A program made the translations under genes and the position numbers. Of a stretch of 64,000 nucleotides of DNA, positions 23,045-34,852 are shown piece by piece. The notes under the pieces were generated by a model, which saw only the letters and a list, made by a program, of their open reading frames with translations, was not told where the DNA came from and did no database searches. This DNA comes from Notolepis coatsorum (lineage: Eukaryota; Chordata; Actinopteri; Aulopiformes; Paralepididae): NCBI GenBank assembly GCA_963971535.1, contig OZ020586.1:74816949-74880948 (forward strand), read 5' to 3'. The number at the start of each line of letters is the position of its first letter. Position 1 is the first letter of the stretch.

Positions 23045-24098
23045 CAACGGGGTTATCAACAGCGGGTCCCGCCCCGAAACACACTGGCACACTGGCAACA
23101 TTATTGAGGATAAAGAGGAGGTCACCTACCTGGGATTTATTTTAAATAACAAACTTTCTAACGAAAAAATTGCACAAAAAGTTATTACTAAGGTCAATCA
23201 AAAAACCAAATTTTTATTTAGAATTTCCTCATTCATAAATAGAAACGCTCTGGGGACCCTAGCTGGAACCCTCATCCAATGTCACTTTGACTATGCTTGC
23301 ACTTCATGGTACAGCAACATATCAAAACAAATGAAGACAAAGCTCCAGACCTCCCAAAACAAACTAGTGAGACTCCTGCTGCTGCACAACCTTTACTTTA
23401 GGACTCACCTAACGCCAGCCCACTTTAGCAGTCTGGGATGGCTTAGGGTTGAAGAAAGGGTACACCAGCTTAAAATGCTACTGGTTTTTAAAGTACTGAA
23501 AGAAACGGTCCCCAAGTACCTAGTAAATTATTTTAATAAAGTAGGAGATGTCCACAAACATGCCACAAGAGGAAGCCCCACGGACCTGGTCCCGCCGAGA
23601 GTCAGGACATGCATGGGGAAAGATGCATTTTTTTACTCGGCTACGGTAATGTGGAATGCCCTGCCAACATTCATGAAACTCCTGAACTCCCCTCTCGGAT
23701 TTAAATCCGCCCTAAAAACATGGCTCAGCAGCAACTCAAATTGGTCTTAAAATGTTTTTTATCTCTTTTATCATAACTTGGCTTTTATTTCTTTTATCAT
23801 GAGTTGCTTTTAAGGGTTTGCGGATTTTCTTTTAACATTAGTTAACTGTATGAGTTGTCAGGTTAGGTATTTTTATACACATTTTTAGGATGTATCCTGT
23901 CTAGTGTACATGTCCATTTGTGTTTCTGTGCCTTTTTATGTTCCATGTATGGACCACAATGGAAACAAGCCTTGGCTTTATTGTGTTTTATCCATTTTTG
24001 ACCAGCGTTGTGGACACTGTTATTGTCTTGTCTTTTAAAATGTTTTTTTTGTCCTACGATTTGTGTCAAAATAAAGTATTCAATCAATCAATCAATCT
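23045..24098 (+). mobile_element. 5'-truncated CR1-group LINE (family Y)
   Basis: An open frame to 23747 encodes RT thumb and C-terminal region: EVTYLGFILNNKLS, GTLIQCHFDYACTSWY, LQTSQNKLVRLLL, LTPAHFSSLGWLRV and TVMWNALP. It is clearly related to the LINE X copies (29838-31093, 53130-55486) but diverged. The palm domain with the catalytic aspartates is absent. A 3' UTR ends in AATAAAG and an (AATC)n tail (24070-24098). Confidence 0.8.
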
Positions 24099-24159
24099 AC
24101 AAGCTCTGACGCACACGCTGATAATCTCGCTAGCACACGCCCTTACACTGGCGCGCACG

Positions 24160-24303
24160 ATCGCGACACACACACACACACACGTTGTCTGCACACACAC
24201 ACAACCTAATACGAACACAGGCACACACACACACACACACTCTGATACACACACACGTACACTGACACATGAACACACACACTCTGTTACACACACACAC
24301 TGA
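24160..24303. repeat. (CA)n-rich microsatellite tract
   Basis: Interrupted CA dinucleotide runs with 'ctgacac' and 'tctgataca' spacers. Open frames across it on either strand are repeat artefacts. Confidence 0.9.
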
Positions 24304-26345
24304 CTGCGCGCACATCACACACGACACTCCGCTTCGCTCTCTCTCCCTATTTGGTCCTTATTTTACGTTATTTAAATTTTTTGGGTGTAGATTTTGTATT
24401 TTTTCTTTTTACCCTTTTTGGGTTTTGAGTCTGGTTCATTTTAAATTTGCCGTTTTATTCTAATCTCTGTCTGGATGTCATTTTAATGTGTTGGATTGAT
24501 TGGTAATGTTGGCGGGGAGGGCCGCTGTTCTATTCTTCTCTCTCTCTCTCTGTGACTCTGGGGCGGGCAGCAGACTTGATTCTGCTCGGATCCCACAGAG
24601 ACCCATGGATTCCTCTGTCAAGGGGGGACGGGCCATGGTGACAGCTGGACCCCACTGACAGCAACAGGTCCGGAAGCTCATGGAGGAGAAGAGGTGGAGT
24701 ATGAGACATTGGAGCACTGAGTTGTGACGTTACATCCCGGTCGAGGTCCTGCTGGGCCTGGCGACCTGGGGTCATGGGCTAGCACGGAGCAGTGGTACAG
24801 AGGACCCCCCGCTGTGAAGCCATGGAGCGGTTTGGACGAATACGGGTCTGTCTTTGTCGGATATGTTTGTGTCACTGATGCTAGTACTCTTATCATCCTG
24901 AAGGGTGGTTGCCGTTGCACTCACCGAGGACAAGGACTCCTCCTTCTTTCCAATGTTGAAGGGAGCGGCCGTTGGGATGGACGCTCGCTGAGGTTGACAG
25001 AGGACGAGCGCCGCTGCTACATCGCTCTGTATCCTCCTAAAAAGACGTCTGTATCCTCCTAAAGCCATCTCTCAGTATTCTACCAAGAGCCATGACAGTC
25101 CCCACCACGGTGCTATCTCTCCTCCCCTCTTCTACTCCTCCTCCCCCGTTTCTTCCCCACTGACTGTGCAGGGAGTGGAGCTGTCCATTGCCACGTATTA
25201 CCAGATCGTGATATCCAGATATGGGAGGAAGCTATGCCTAGTCTCTCCTCACCAGATGACATGGACTCTCCTGTGCCTGATACCGGGAGAGGAAGCCTCA
25301 TGTTATAGGACTCTAACCTGTTCTGTCTCCTACTCTACAATCTCTCTCATCTCTCTCTCTCTGTCCCTCTCATTGACCGCACCAAATTCTCTCTCTCTCT
25401 CCTCTGGGCCCCCAAATTTATGTGGTCACACTCCACAAGCCCAACTAGATTAGTGTTGGTCATCCCATACGTTGAACATTGTGATTAGAAATATGTCCAG
25501 AGATGTGCTGAGATCCATCGCGGACGTCGGACGGCGGTGTCCTGTGCCAAGGACGTTTTTTCCTGAACTTCATTATTTAGGTATTTTTTGGCCTTTTAAC
25601 AGGTTCATGCTTAGTGAGGTTGAGGTCTGTGGTATGTGTTTATGATTCATCCGCAGCCTTGTTCTTGCTAGGTGTTGGTAGGAACATTAGAGTGGTCTCC
25701 ATTCCTGTGTCCTTTAGAAGTAGATATTGTGTACATCATGTGTTTCCTGTTTTGACGTGTCATTTTGTTTTCATACAGTTATTTTGACGGGTGGACCGGG
25801 TTCACATTTGCTCTGGTGAGGGAGTTGTGGCCACGACCCCCCGCCGGGCTATGTGTGGCTGGTTCTCCTTTTTCCGCTTGATTGTGGTCCGGGCTGATGT
25901 ACGGAGCCACGGATTGCTGTTGTTTGATATTTGGGTTGTTTTTATTATACACTGTTATGTTATGTTTGACAACTCACAGTGAGTCTGATGTGCTGTGAGC
26001 TGCGCTGAGGGCCGTTACCATAATAGCGGGACTATGGGACGATGTGTGCCTTTTATCCTCCAATTATGTCATAGTATTAAGCAAGTTATTATTCAAGTGT
26101 GTTCTTTAATAGGCCGTACTTTCTAGGCCGTGGATTGTCTCGGGAGGTTTTTGGCCACATGCAGAACTCTGTTTGATGTGACCGGTGGAGAAGTTGATGA
26201 TTGTGCCATTTCTCTATTGACTCTTGTGCTTTTTACGGTGTGGATTGGGTCAGCCGGTTGGGTGTGTTTTTGTTTGTTGGTAATTTTGCATATGGTCCCC
26301 CTTCTATTTAATTTTTTCCCTAACTTAAGTTAGGGAAGGGGGGAC
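24304..26345 (+). other. 3' interior of the 22-kb LTR element, ending in a polypurine tract
   Basis: No readable pol or env. CT-rich stretches occur at about 25114-25160 and 25340-25400. Several open frames of about 60-110 codons are present without recognisable motifs. The last bases before the LTR, about 26327-26345, read AGTTAGGGAAGGGGGGAC, a good polypurine tract for plus-strand priming. It is preceded by the short palindrome CTAACTTAAGTTAG. Confidence 0.6.
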
Positions 26346-27180
26346 TGTTGAAATATGACACGTATCATGTAAATTTATAGCAGAGACATTCTCCCATTAC
26401 CACACTATATAAAGTTTGTTTACGTCTCTCTCTCAGCCAGAGGGCCACTCACAGATCAGTGACCTGCTGGTGCATGGTTCCGTCCCTCTCACACACACAC
26501 ACATCTCCCACACACACACACACACACACACATACATACACCCTCGCTCTCAACGTGCACACAGTGACTCCTTTGGTGCTGAGATCCCACCAGATTAGCC
26601 AGATCAAACAAATTCAAACTCATTATGACAAAATGCCACAAGCCAACTAATATACGACCAGGTCAAACACTGGTCGCATACTCTAGTCTCCATTAATCAC
26701 AAATCGTTATCATAGAGACACACACGCACAAAATGCGCACGGAAATGTGTGTTCCACGCACTCGTGCACGGCAGACATACAGGCGGACCAATACACACAG
26801 ACACACAATGTGCACTCAGGACAGAGACCACATACACACTGGACTATGGGATCGCTAATAAAGATCACCCTCACAGGGAAGGGGGGACTTCTTCTGCTTT
26901 GACTTCTACGGACTGACTGGACTCCACGGACGAGACATGCTGGACTGACCCACAATGACTTGACTTTTTTCCTTCCTTTTATATACTCGACCGGCCGGTT
27001 GTAACAATCTAGATTTCAATTGTACCTTGCTATATTCACCTTGTATAAATACTTTGCTTATTCACTTTTTATATTACATTGCTTGTTAACTTTTTATAAT
27101 AAATACCTTCAAAAGTGTTTCATCTCTTATATTTTTAAATATCTTATTACAACTTTCACGATTGAGTCTAAAACGTGACA
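26346..27180 (+). repeat. 3' LTR of the 22-kb LTR element
   Basis: TGTTGAAATATG...AACGTGACA, 835 bp, same orientation as 5175-6036. It is shorter mainly in its (CA)n block and by a small deletion near 26468. ATAC follows directly at 27181-27184. Confidence 0.88.
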
Positions 27181-27185
27181 ATACC

Positions 27186-27817
27186 ATTGAAACATTTTGT
27201 CCTATCGTGTTCTGAGCTGAGAACAAGGGCTTCAAGATCTGCATCAAGAGGTGACTGCATTGGTGCAGATTTACATATTACAACCTTTATTTAATGGTTA
27301 ATATTTTGATCAAAGGTAATTTACTGTATTTTTATGGTATTTACACTTAAAGTAGAAAAACAAAGGTAATCTGTAAAATAATAGTGAATTTCCTGTGAAA
27401 AAACGATTCTGCCCAGAGATGCAGGTGAATCCTCTCCCCACCCCCTCCTCTCCTGTCTGGCCTTTGATCACATAGCCTCTGCCACAGCTACCACTCAGGA
27501 AGAGCGATCATATCAAAATATCATCTACAGACATAGATCTTTAAAATAATTATATGTAAGTTTCGTCACTTTGAGTGGTATCGATATCTGGTCTGGCCCA
27601 TGTCTTGTATTTGTAGAAGCCAAAACTGACATTATTAGAGGTTGTATTGCCATATGTTATATTTTATGTATTTGTTTGGATTTATGTATTTATGTTGAGT
27701 TCTGCCTGTATACATTGTGCCTGCCAGCCTGCCAAATTGGGTTTGTGGCATCAGTTCCCGTTGCCCACCAGTAGGTGACATACTTAGCTACTTAATGGGT
27801 AACAGGACTGATGACAG
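27186..27817. other. No gene recognised; block shared with 4905-4975
   Basis: A segment of about 70 bp at 27394-27470 (containing TTCTGCCCAGAGATGCAGGT) matches 4905-4975. The rest is AT-rich with no credible coding frame. Confidence 0.5.
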
Positions 27818-28318
27818 CAGGGCCCTGTTTCATGTACGTGGTTCAACTAAGTCGATCAACATGTCCATTATCCAGCTTCAGTTAACCCGATGTTCAAAGC
27901 CGGGATTTTCCTGTTTCACAAAGGAGGATTCAGTCTCGTTAACTCAAGCCAGACTTGAGAGTCAGGCTCAAGTCAGGCTAGATGCGCGCTCCCGTTTTAG
28001 GTGGAAAGCCAGCACGTATCGATGGCAGAGACCCTGATTCTCAACGGCATTGATTGATTAATTGATTTAAGACTTTATTGACAGATTGCAATAGGCTCAA
28101 TCGCCTCGCCGACAAGTTAAATGCGTTATCTATAGGCTAATTCTAAGTCCCTCATTACCTCAATCAATCAGATTATATTTCTTTAAACTTGCCTGCTGGA
28201 TTGAATAATCAAATGAGATCTTGCTAGCGAAAATAACTAGTTAACTGTTATACAGAATTACGAGACGGCTTTCTTGCCCATTGATTGATGTATAGTCAAT
28301 ATTTAACTTATCTCCAAT

Positions 28319-28380
28319 GTGGTCCAACGGGTTGTTCTTTTGACTTCCACACGGACGACCCGGGTTCAAGACCGGGGTCC
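28319..28380 (+). other. tRNA-Gly-like segment (UCC type)
   Basis: GTGGTCCAACGGGTTGTT resembles a D-arm/A-box. GACTTCCACACGG resembles an anticodon arm with TCC, and GACCCGGGTTCAAGACCGGG a T-arm/B-box. Acceptor stem pairing is not evident, so it is a tRNA-derived relic rather than a working tRNA gene. Confidence 0.5.
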
Positions 28381-28534
28381 TTCTTTTTGCAATATAGGAA
28401 TAATTCAATTTGGTGCACGTTGAGAGCTATATAAAGAATGACATCCTCAATGCATGTAGATTTATAATATTTTAACTTAAAACCAGGCTACTTTGGCGTA
28501 TAATCATTAATATTATATTCAAAAAAATCATATT

Positions 28535-28606
28535 GGAAACACGGGGATTTGAACCCCGGTCGGTGGATTGGGAGGCTTGAGCACTACCGCTGGGCCACAG
28601 AGCCAG
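28535..28606 (-). other. tRNA-Gly-like segment (CCC type)
   Basis: The minus strand reads CTGGCTCTGTGGCCCAGCGG (A-box-like), then GCCTCCCAATCC (CCC in anticodon position) and GACCGGGGTTCAAATCCCCG (a well-paired T-arm/B-box). Acceptor ends do not pair. It lies head-on to the similar segment at 28319-28380. Confidence 0.55.
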
Positions 28607-29205
28607 ATGGGATAAATTCATTGTTTATACATTAATGAACGAGAGACCCGTGTTTAGAATATCCTTTGTTTTGAATGAAGTTTATCTCTTTATCCTCATT
28701 CATTAATGTGACGTCAACGGCTCATTCAATTTCTCAAATCCGTCAAACAGCGCATCTCATCAGACATCTTAATCCCAGTTACAATTAAAATAACCACATC
28801 ATGTGTACATCGCACGAGCGAGCGCCACCGTCGCCACGGTATATATAACGTGCATTATTTAGGACAAAGTGAATTTAATATCAGCATTTTGGGTCTATTT
28901 TACATTTCAAAAGCCCCCTCTGGAAGAATGGAGCACAAAAACGTAATTCAGAATGGTATAATGCAGATCGTAGACTGTGGGAATAGTTTCAGGAAACGGG
29001 CTGTCACTTCTTTGCGGGGGCGTGGCGATAGTTCAGGCTAACTTGAACTTGAACTCTGCTTTCGACCAGGCTCAAACTTTTGGATATGTTGTCATGGTGA
29101 TTTGGAAAATCCAGGTACATGAAATCGGAAAGTCAGGCTAACCCAGTTATCCAGCTAAAGTTATCCGGCTAACTCGGTTATCCCGGTACATGAAACGGGG
29201 CCCAG

Positions 29206-29837
29206 GTGTGTTTGGTTACCGGCAGAGCCTAACAGTTTTTGACAGTCACGTCGACACGGCACGTTGTTTGGTTATCGTTTTGTTTGTAGTGTATAGTGTT
29301 TGTTTGTTCATATTAGCGTTTACTCATATCACAGGCAAATTGTGCTTTCGGTAATTATGAGGTAAATAAACCCAGTTGGGGTGTTTGTTATTGGAACGGA
29401 CGTTGTGGACATTCATTCTTTCACCAGACGAGTACCCAGCACGAGCAACAGACGCGTCAACTATATGTTTTAGCCGGTATCAGCCTCCTCAAGGGCTTTA
29501 TAGATTTATTGTTTTGTATAGTCAAGTTAGGCCCTTACAGTATTCAACAGGCTTTTTTCCCATTCGGTGCCTCATAGTCCTCCACCTGGCTGCCCTGTAT
29601 ACTTATAACCCTAACCCTGTATGTACTCATTCATGATAATTTAAAGGTCTTGTCATCATCATATTTGCAGCTGATGCCATCCAGCATCTATTTGATATCA
29701 GACGCTAAGCTAGTTATTACAAATAAAGCTCAAATACAGTGGGACAATATATATTGAGAGTGAAAATGTAACCTTATATCAAGCGATATGACATTCCTTA
29801 CATGATTAACCCAGTGTAATACAGTTGTTGTAAATAT
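29206..29837. other. No gene recognised
   Basis: T-rich sequence with one 86-codon frame (29376-29636) lacking any recognisable motif. 'taaccctaaccctg' occurs once at about 29607 but is not a telomeric array. Confidence 0.5.
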
Positions 29838-31093
29838 TAAAACACTGCTTTGACATTTGAGAAAACCCTCAGCTCAGAACTCGGCAGAATCTGCACCTGG
29901 CTCGCTGATAACAAACTATCATTACACCTGGGTAAAACAGAGTCCATTCTCTTCGGATCAAATAAACTCAGCAAGACCGACGGCTTCTCAGTTACAGTGG
30001 GTGACAATATTGTCACAAGGAAAGATGAAATTACATACCTGGGTTCCATCCTAGAGGCAAATCTTTCCTGTGACAAAATGGCATCAAATGTAATCAAAAA
30101 AGTAAACCAACAAACTAGATTATTGTACCGGATCTCCTCTCTGGTAAACAAGAATACCCTGAAGACTCTGGCAGGAGCACTCATTCAAGGGTACTACGAC
30201 TATGCTTGCACCTCATGGTACCAAAGCACCTCAAAGGCGCTAAAAACAAGATTACAAACATCACAAAACAAACTGGTCAGACTACTACTTGACCTTACTC
30301 CTAGAACCCGCCTCACCTTTGACTACCTAGGATCATGGATGGCTTAGAGTAGACGACAGAGTACAGCACCTTGCAATGGGCCTGGTCTACAAGATCCACT
30401 ACACCACACAGGTACCCATGTACATGTCGAAATACTTCCCAAAGGTCAGTGAATACCACGCCCACAACACCAGAGGGAGTTCCACAAATCATGTGCAACC
30501 CAGATTCGGCACAAACAAGGGACTAAACACATTTCGCAATTATGCCACAACAATGTGGAACGCCCTACCCACAGCCGTAAAAAGCTGTGAATCCCTACCC
30601 ACCTTCAAAACCGCTCTTAAAGAGCACCTATGGGAGGCTGCAATTCGAAACTGGCCACTGTAAAGGTCCAACCCCCCCCCCCCCCCCCCCCCAAATAGAC
30701 AGTCTCCCCACCGTATGTATATATTTTCTCCCCACCGGATGTATATATTTTTTCTCCCACCCGCCCACCCCCTCCTAATGTACAGTCTCCTCCCCATCAT
30801 ATGTATATAATCCCTGTTAGGATCTATGGGTAACAGTACTGTATATTTGCATATCGTATGTCACAAATGTAACCGTACTATATACCTGTATGTCATGTAT
30901 GTCCCTATGCCATAAATGTCATGTATGTTGTGTATGTCATAAATGTCACTATGAATTGAAAATGGGGGACCCTGATGTAAACAAGACAAATGTCTTTCTC
31001 TGGTCTGCATCCCCTTAACAATTGTGTGTATTGAGCGGTACTGTATTGTACCCATTCTGCAATCTGTTAATAAAGTTTTCATTCATTCATTCA
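29838..31093 (+). pseudogene. 5'-truncated LINE X copy, RT C-terminal part and 3' UTR
   Basis: The frame starts in mid-protein with EKTLSSELGRICTWLADNKL and continues through GKTESILFGSN, ITYLGSILEANLSCDK, GYYDYACTSWYQS and LQTSQNKLVRLLLDL. It is disrupted near 30320 by a small deletion before GSWMA; the frame resumes to PTFKTALKEHL (30663). The 3' UTR carries a 21-C run (30672-30692). It ends with the family-typical tail: AAAATGGGGGACCCTGATGT, CTGCATCCCCTTAACAATTG, AATAAAG and (ATTC)n. The palm domain with the catalytic aspartates is absent. Confidence 0.85.
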
Positions 31094-31140
31094 CACATGA
31101 GGGGGACGGGCCCTTGTGTAATATGTGGGCCCTACACAAC

Positions 31141-31460
31141 TTGTAATAATAATAATACATTTGATTTAAAGAGAGAAGCGCCTTTCTCAGACTCAAGGAC
31201 ACTTTACATAAAAAGAGAAGCTATATAAAAGGCAAGATAAGAATATGAATATATATGTATAGTAACAATAGGAAAATAAAACAAATGAAAAAGGAAGCAA
31301 GGCATGGATGCTGGGTCTCCTGCTATTACCCTTGAGCAAGGTAGTGGCATCACAATTGGAGTTGGTCCCCAGGTGCCACACTGAGTGTGGCTGCCGAGTG
31401 CCCTCTGCTCCTAAATAGTTAGGATGGGTCAAATGCAATACATTTCCCCAAGGGGATTAG
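31141..31460. mobile_element. Fragments of dispersed fish LINE/SINE 3' tails
   Basis: 31144-31212 starts with an (AAT)n run and reads ATTTGATTTAAAG...GCGCCTTTCTCAGACTCAAG, a tail pattern frequent in fish. About 31318-31460 reads CCCTTGAGCAAGG...GGATGGGTCAAATGCA...TTCCCCAAGGGGAT, another widely dispersed fish 3' tail. Neither has coding sequence. 31461-31744 shows nothing. Confidence 0.5.
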
Positions 31461-31744
31461 GAGAGGAGACATTTCACAGCCACAAATAGACTAATGATGA
31501 CTATAGAATAGAATAAGACTTTGACACCTGGTATTCCCAGGCAGACTCCCAGCCAAATAGGCACTACAAACCTGACCAGGCCCAGTGAGCATTTCTGATG
31601 ATTTGTCAGTGAAAAGACATCTAGGCATCTGAGCTTTGCTTGAATGTACCCAGGCTACATATAACCATTGTTGCATTTCAACAACTATAGATTCAGATAC
31701 AGTAGCTTTATTGTTGCATCTTTGTCATATTTCAAAACGGATCC

Positions 31745-34640
31745 AATACACACATTTACATTTACATTTAGTCATTTAGCTGACGCTTTTATCCAAAGCG
31801 ACTTACAAGTTCTGTACGACAAGCCATCAGGAAGGGCACAACTCTATCAGCTGAGTAACAATGTTCGTCAAAGTGTTGAGTGCTACAGTGTAGGTTAGTT
31901 TATTAGGACAAGTGCATGACAGTATGGTTAGTTAGGGTTAGATAATTATTTTTTTTCTTTTTTTTTTAATTCAGATAATGGTTGAAGAAGTGCGTCTTTA
32001 GTCGACGGCGAAAGATTGGACGTGTTTCGGCTGTCCTAACTGGGGTGGGTAGTTCATTCCACCATTGTGGGGCAAGGACTGAGAATAGGCGACTTCTCTT
32101 TGATGACCCTCCCGGAGCTTGGATAGGAGTAGGTCTGAGGCGGCCAGAAGAAGCAGAGCGTAGGGGTCTTGAGGGTGTGTAGTTAGAGACCATTGACCGG
32201 AGGTAGGCGGGAGCAGTTCCCTTTGCCGCACGGTATGCTAGGTCGAGGGCCTTGAAGCGGATTCGTGCAGCAATGGGGAGCCAGTGCAGGTCCCTAAGAA
32301 GTGGGGTGACATGGGCCGACTTCGGTAGGTTTGAGATCAGGCGGGCCGCTGCGTTCTGAATGAGTTGAAGAGGCTTAGTGGCAGTGGCCGGGAGGCCAGC
32401 GAGCAGTGCGTTGCAGTAGTCGAGGCGGGAGATGACTGTTGATTGGACGAGGAGTTGGGTGGATTCTTTTGTCAGGAAGGGGCGGATCCTTCTGACGTTG
32501 CTCAGGAGGAATCGGCAGGTTCTGGTTGTCGCTGCGATGTGAGCAGAGAAGTTCAACTGGTCGTCGAGGACAACACCAAGGTTCTTGGCAGTCGGGGACG
32601 CGGTCACAGCTGCATTCTCGACTGTGATGGAAAGGTCGGTCAGGGGGGAGGATTTGGCCGGCAGGTGGAGCAATTCTGTTTTGCTTAGGTTCAGTTTGAG
32701 GTGGTTGGTCGTCATCCAGGCGGAGATGTCGGACAGACAGGCCGAGATCCGCTCAGAGACGTGGATATCTGAGGGAGGGAAGGAGAGGAAGAGTTGAGTA
32801 TCGTCGGCATAACAGTGGTAGGAGAAGCCATGAGACGTGATAATGTTACCCAGTGATTTAGTGTAGAGGGAGAAGAGAAGGGGTCCTAAAACCGAGCCCT
32901 GGGGGACACCCGTCCGCAGGGGGCGGGTGGCCGACAGGGTCCCTCTCCATGACACTTGGTAGGTCATTGAGGTATGATGACAACCATGTCAGCGCAGAGC
33001 CAGCCACTCCCATTCCTGCGAGGGCCGCGAGGAGGATCTGGTGGTTGACTGTGTCGAAGGCTGCAGATAGATCTAGGAGAATCAGGACAGAGGAGAGGCC
33101 TTTCGCTTTTGCTAAGTGAAGTGCCTCTGTGACCGCAATGAGGGCTGTCTCTGTGGAGTGACCAGTTCTGAAGCCTGACTGATTAGGGTCTAGGAGGTCA
33201 TTCTGTAAGAGATAAGCAGTAAGTTGGTTGGATACAGCACGTTCAAGTGTTTTAGAAAGGAAGGAGAGAAGAGAGACAGGACGGTAGTTGCCTATGACGG
33301 TAGGGTTCAGGGATGGTTTTTTTATGAGGGGCGTGACTCTGGCTTGTTTTAGGGAGGTGGGGACCACCCCCGAGTTGAGTGAGGAGTTGATGGTTGCAGT
33401 TAGGAATGGGAGGATGTCTGGTGCTATGGTCTGGAGGAGTGGGGAAGGTAGCCGGTCCAGCTGGCATGTAGTCGGACGGTTCGACGTTACCAGTGTCAGG
33501 GTCTCGGCTTCTGTAATGGGAGAGAAAGATGACAGAGTGAAGGATGAGGTTCTCGATTCAGCATTTGGAATGGGTGGGGGTTGGGAGAAGGAGCTGCGGA
33601 TGTTCTCCACTTTTTCCTCAAAGAAGATCGCAAAGTCTTCGGCAGAGAAAGATGATGGAGGGGGGGGTGGGGGGGAGTGAGGAGGGAGGACATGGTAGCA
33701 TGCAGTTTGCGAAGATTCTTGGCAGAGGCCTCGATCCTATGGTGAAAGAAAGAAGCTTTGGCATTAGTAATGGTTTTGGAGAATGTTAACAAGAGGTTGT
33801 GATATGTGTCGATGTCAGCAGTGAGGCGTGACTTTCTATACTTCCTTTCAGCTGCTCTCAGGACCTGTCTTTGTTCTCTCACTGGATCTGTCAGCCATGG
33901 ACTGGGTGGGGAACGGCGGGCAGGTTTCTCAATGAGGGGACAGAGCTTGTCGAAGGAGGTTGCAAGGGCTGAGAGGAGGGTGGAGGTTGCCATCTCTGTG
34001 GAGAGAGCAGAGAAGGTGTCACTCAAAGGTAGAGCGGACAGTATGTCAGAGGAGAGGGTGGAGGGGGATAGGGAGGCCAGGTTGCGTCTGAGTGAGACGG
34101 TTTGAGTTGGGGTGAAGACCTTTCGGTTAAGCATGAGAGTTAGTGAGAAGGATATGAAGGAATGGTCAGATACATGTAGGGGAGTTACCGTGGTGTTAAT
34201 GATGCTGGAGTTACGGGAAAATATGAGATCCAAGGAGTTGCCTGCTTTGTGGGTGGGAGGCATGGCAGTGGGAGTCAGGTCAAATGATTGTAGGAGGGAG
34301 ACTACTATGACTGACTGAGATGAGTCAGGCAGGTTGAAGTCGCCCAATAGAAGGAGAGGGGTACCATCTTCCGGTAAGGAGCTTAGAAGCATGTCCAGCT
34401 CATCTGTGAAGTGATCGAGCGGACCTGGATGGCGGTAGAGTGTAACAATGGTGAGATTGAAAGGATTAGAGACAGATACTGCATGATATTCAAAAGAGGA
34501 GAGTGACAGTGCTGGGAGGGGTGTTAAGTTTGTAGTCCATGAAGGAGATGTCATGAGGCCAGTGCCTCCACCCCGTCTGGAAGGTCGAGGTGTGTGAGTG
34601 AAGTTATAGTTTGTAGATAATGCTGCAGAACAAATAATCA
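31745..34640 (-). pseudogene. L2-type LINE, endonuclease-RT ORF with two frameshifts
   Basis: On the minus strand: endonuclease (GGGTGL near 34570, YRHPGPL, LLLGDFNLPD, SDHSFISF) at about 34620-33660. RT follows with TLVTSNRPTTCQLDRLPSPL, YRPVSLLSFLSKTLE, LLDLSAAFDTVNHQ, GVPQGSVLGPLLF and YADDTQLFLSF (about 32810), ending at 31966. Frames break at a G/C homopolymer near 33660 and at a 5-nt loss near 32950 relative to the plus-strand copy at 41592-43816. The 3' end (31752-31800) is the familiar GACGCTTTTATCCAAAGCGA tail of fish L2 and its SINEs. The copy is 5'-truncated near 34640. Confidence 0.9.
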
Positions 34641-34852
34641 TTTATTAGAGTTTTTGAGGACTGTATACCTTTATATCTGTACACATTCAAAGTGTATTTA
34701 GGCTGGATGTACATGGGCGAAAATACTTTTTTTTAATGCTTTGTGGTTCTGGAGGAGGGAGGGTCTTATTACAAAAACATCTTCAGTGTGATCTTCAGAT
34801 GGCTGTCACTCTGCACAGGGAGCGACCTCTAGGCAGAAGAGCCCTGTGTGGC

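Larger units (their letters stand above)
5175..27180 (+). mobile_element. LTR retrotransposon about 22 kb long, inflated by nested insertions
   Basis: Two direct LTR copies (5175-6036 and 26346-27180) lie in the same orientation. The same 4-bp sequence ATAC flanks the outer ends (5171-5174 and 27181-27184), so they belong to one insertion. A primer-binding-like site follows the left LTR, and a purine tract (GGGAAGGGGGGAC) immediately precedes the right LTR. Without the nested BEL element (7411-16484), Rex1 LINE (about 18161-22330) and plus-strand LINE (about 23045-24098), about 6 kb of own interior remains. I could read only one gag-type zinc knuckle (22952-22993) and no protease, RT, RNase H, integrase or env. 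It therefore looks like a non-autonomous or heavily deleted Ty3/gypsy- or retrovirus-like element; the superfamily is not established. Confidence 0.8.
27821..29202. mobile_element. MITE with GGCCC(T/C)GTTTCATGTAC inverted ends
   Basis: The left end reads GGCCCTGTTTCATGTACG. The right end, read inward, is GGCCCCGTTTCATGTACC. Each is followed by related AACT/GTTAAC-rich subterminal words. CAG occurs on both outer sides (27818-27820 and 29203-29205), compatible with a 3-bp target duplication of PIF/Harbinger type. There is no transposase. The interior holds two tRNA-Gly-like segments in opposite orientation and an ATTG-rich word near 28050 that may be a LINE tail. Superfamily assignment is tentative. 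Confidence 0.6.

Noticed and set aside
24724-25068. 112-codon plus-strand and 98-codon minus-strand frames as possible env or host exon
   Set aside because: No signal peptide, Cys pattern or splice context recognised; they overlap each other in GC-rich sequence inside the LTR element.
28535-28606. Functional tRNA-Gly gene
   Set aside because: The T-arm is good, but the acceptor stem does not pair and the anticodon stem is weak; it sits inside a MITE.
29600-29620. Telomere-like 'taaccctaaccctg'
   Set aside because: Only two units; no array and no other subtelomeric sign.
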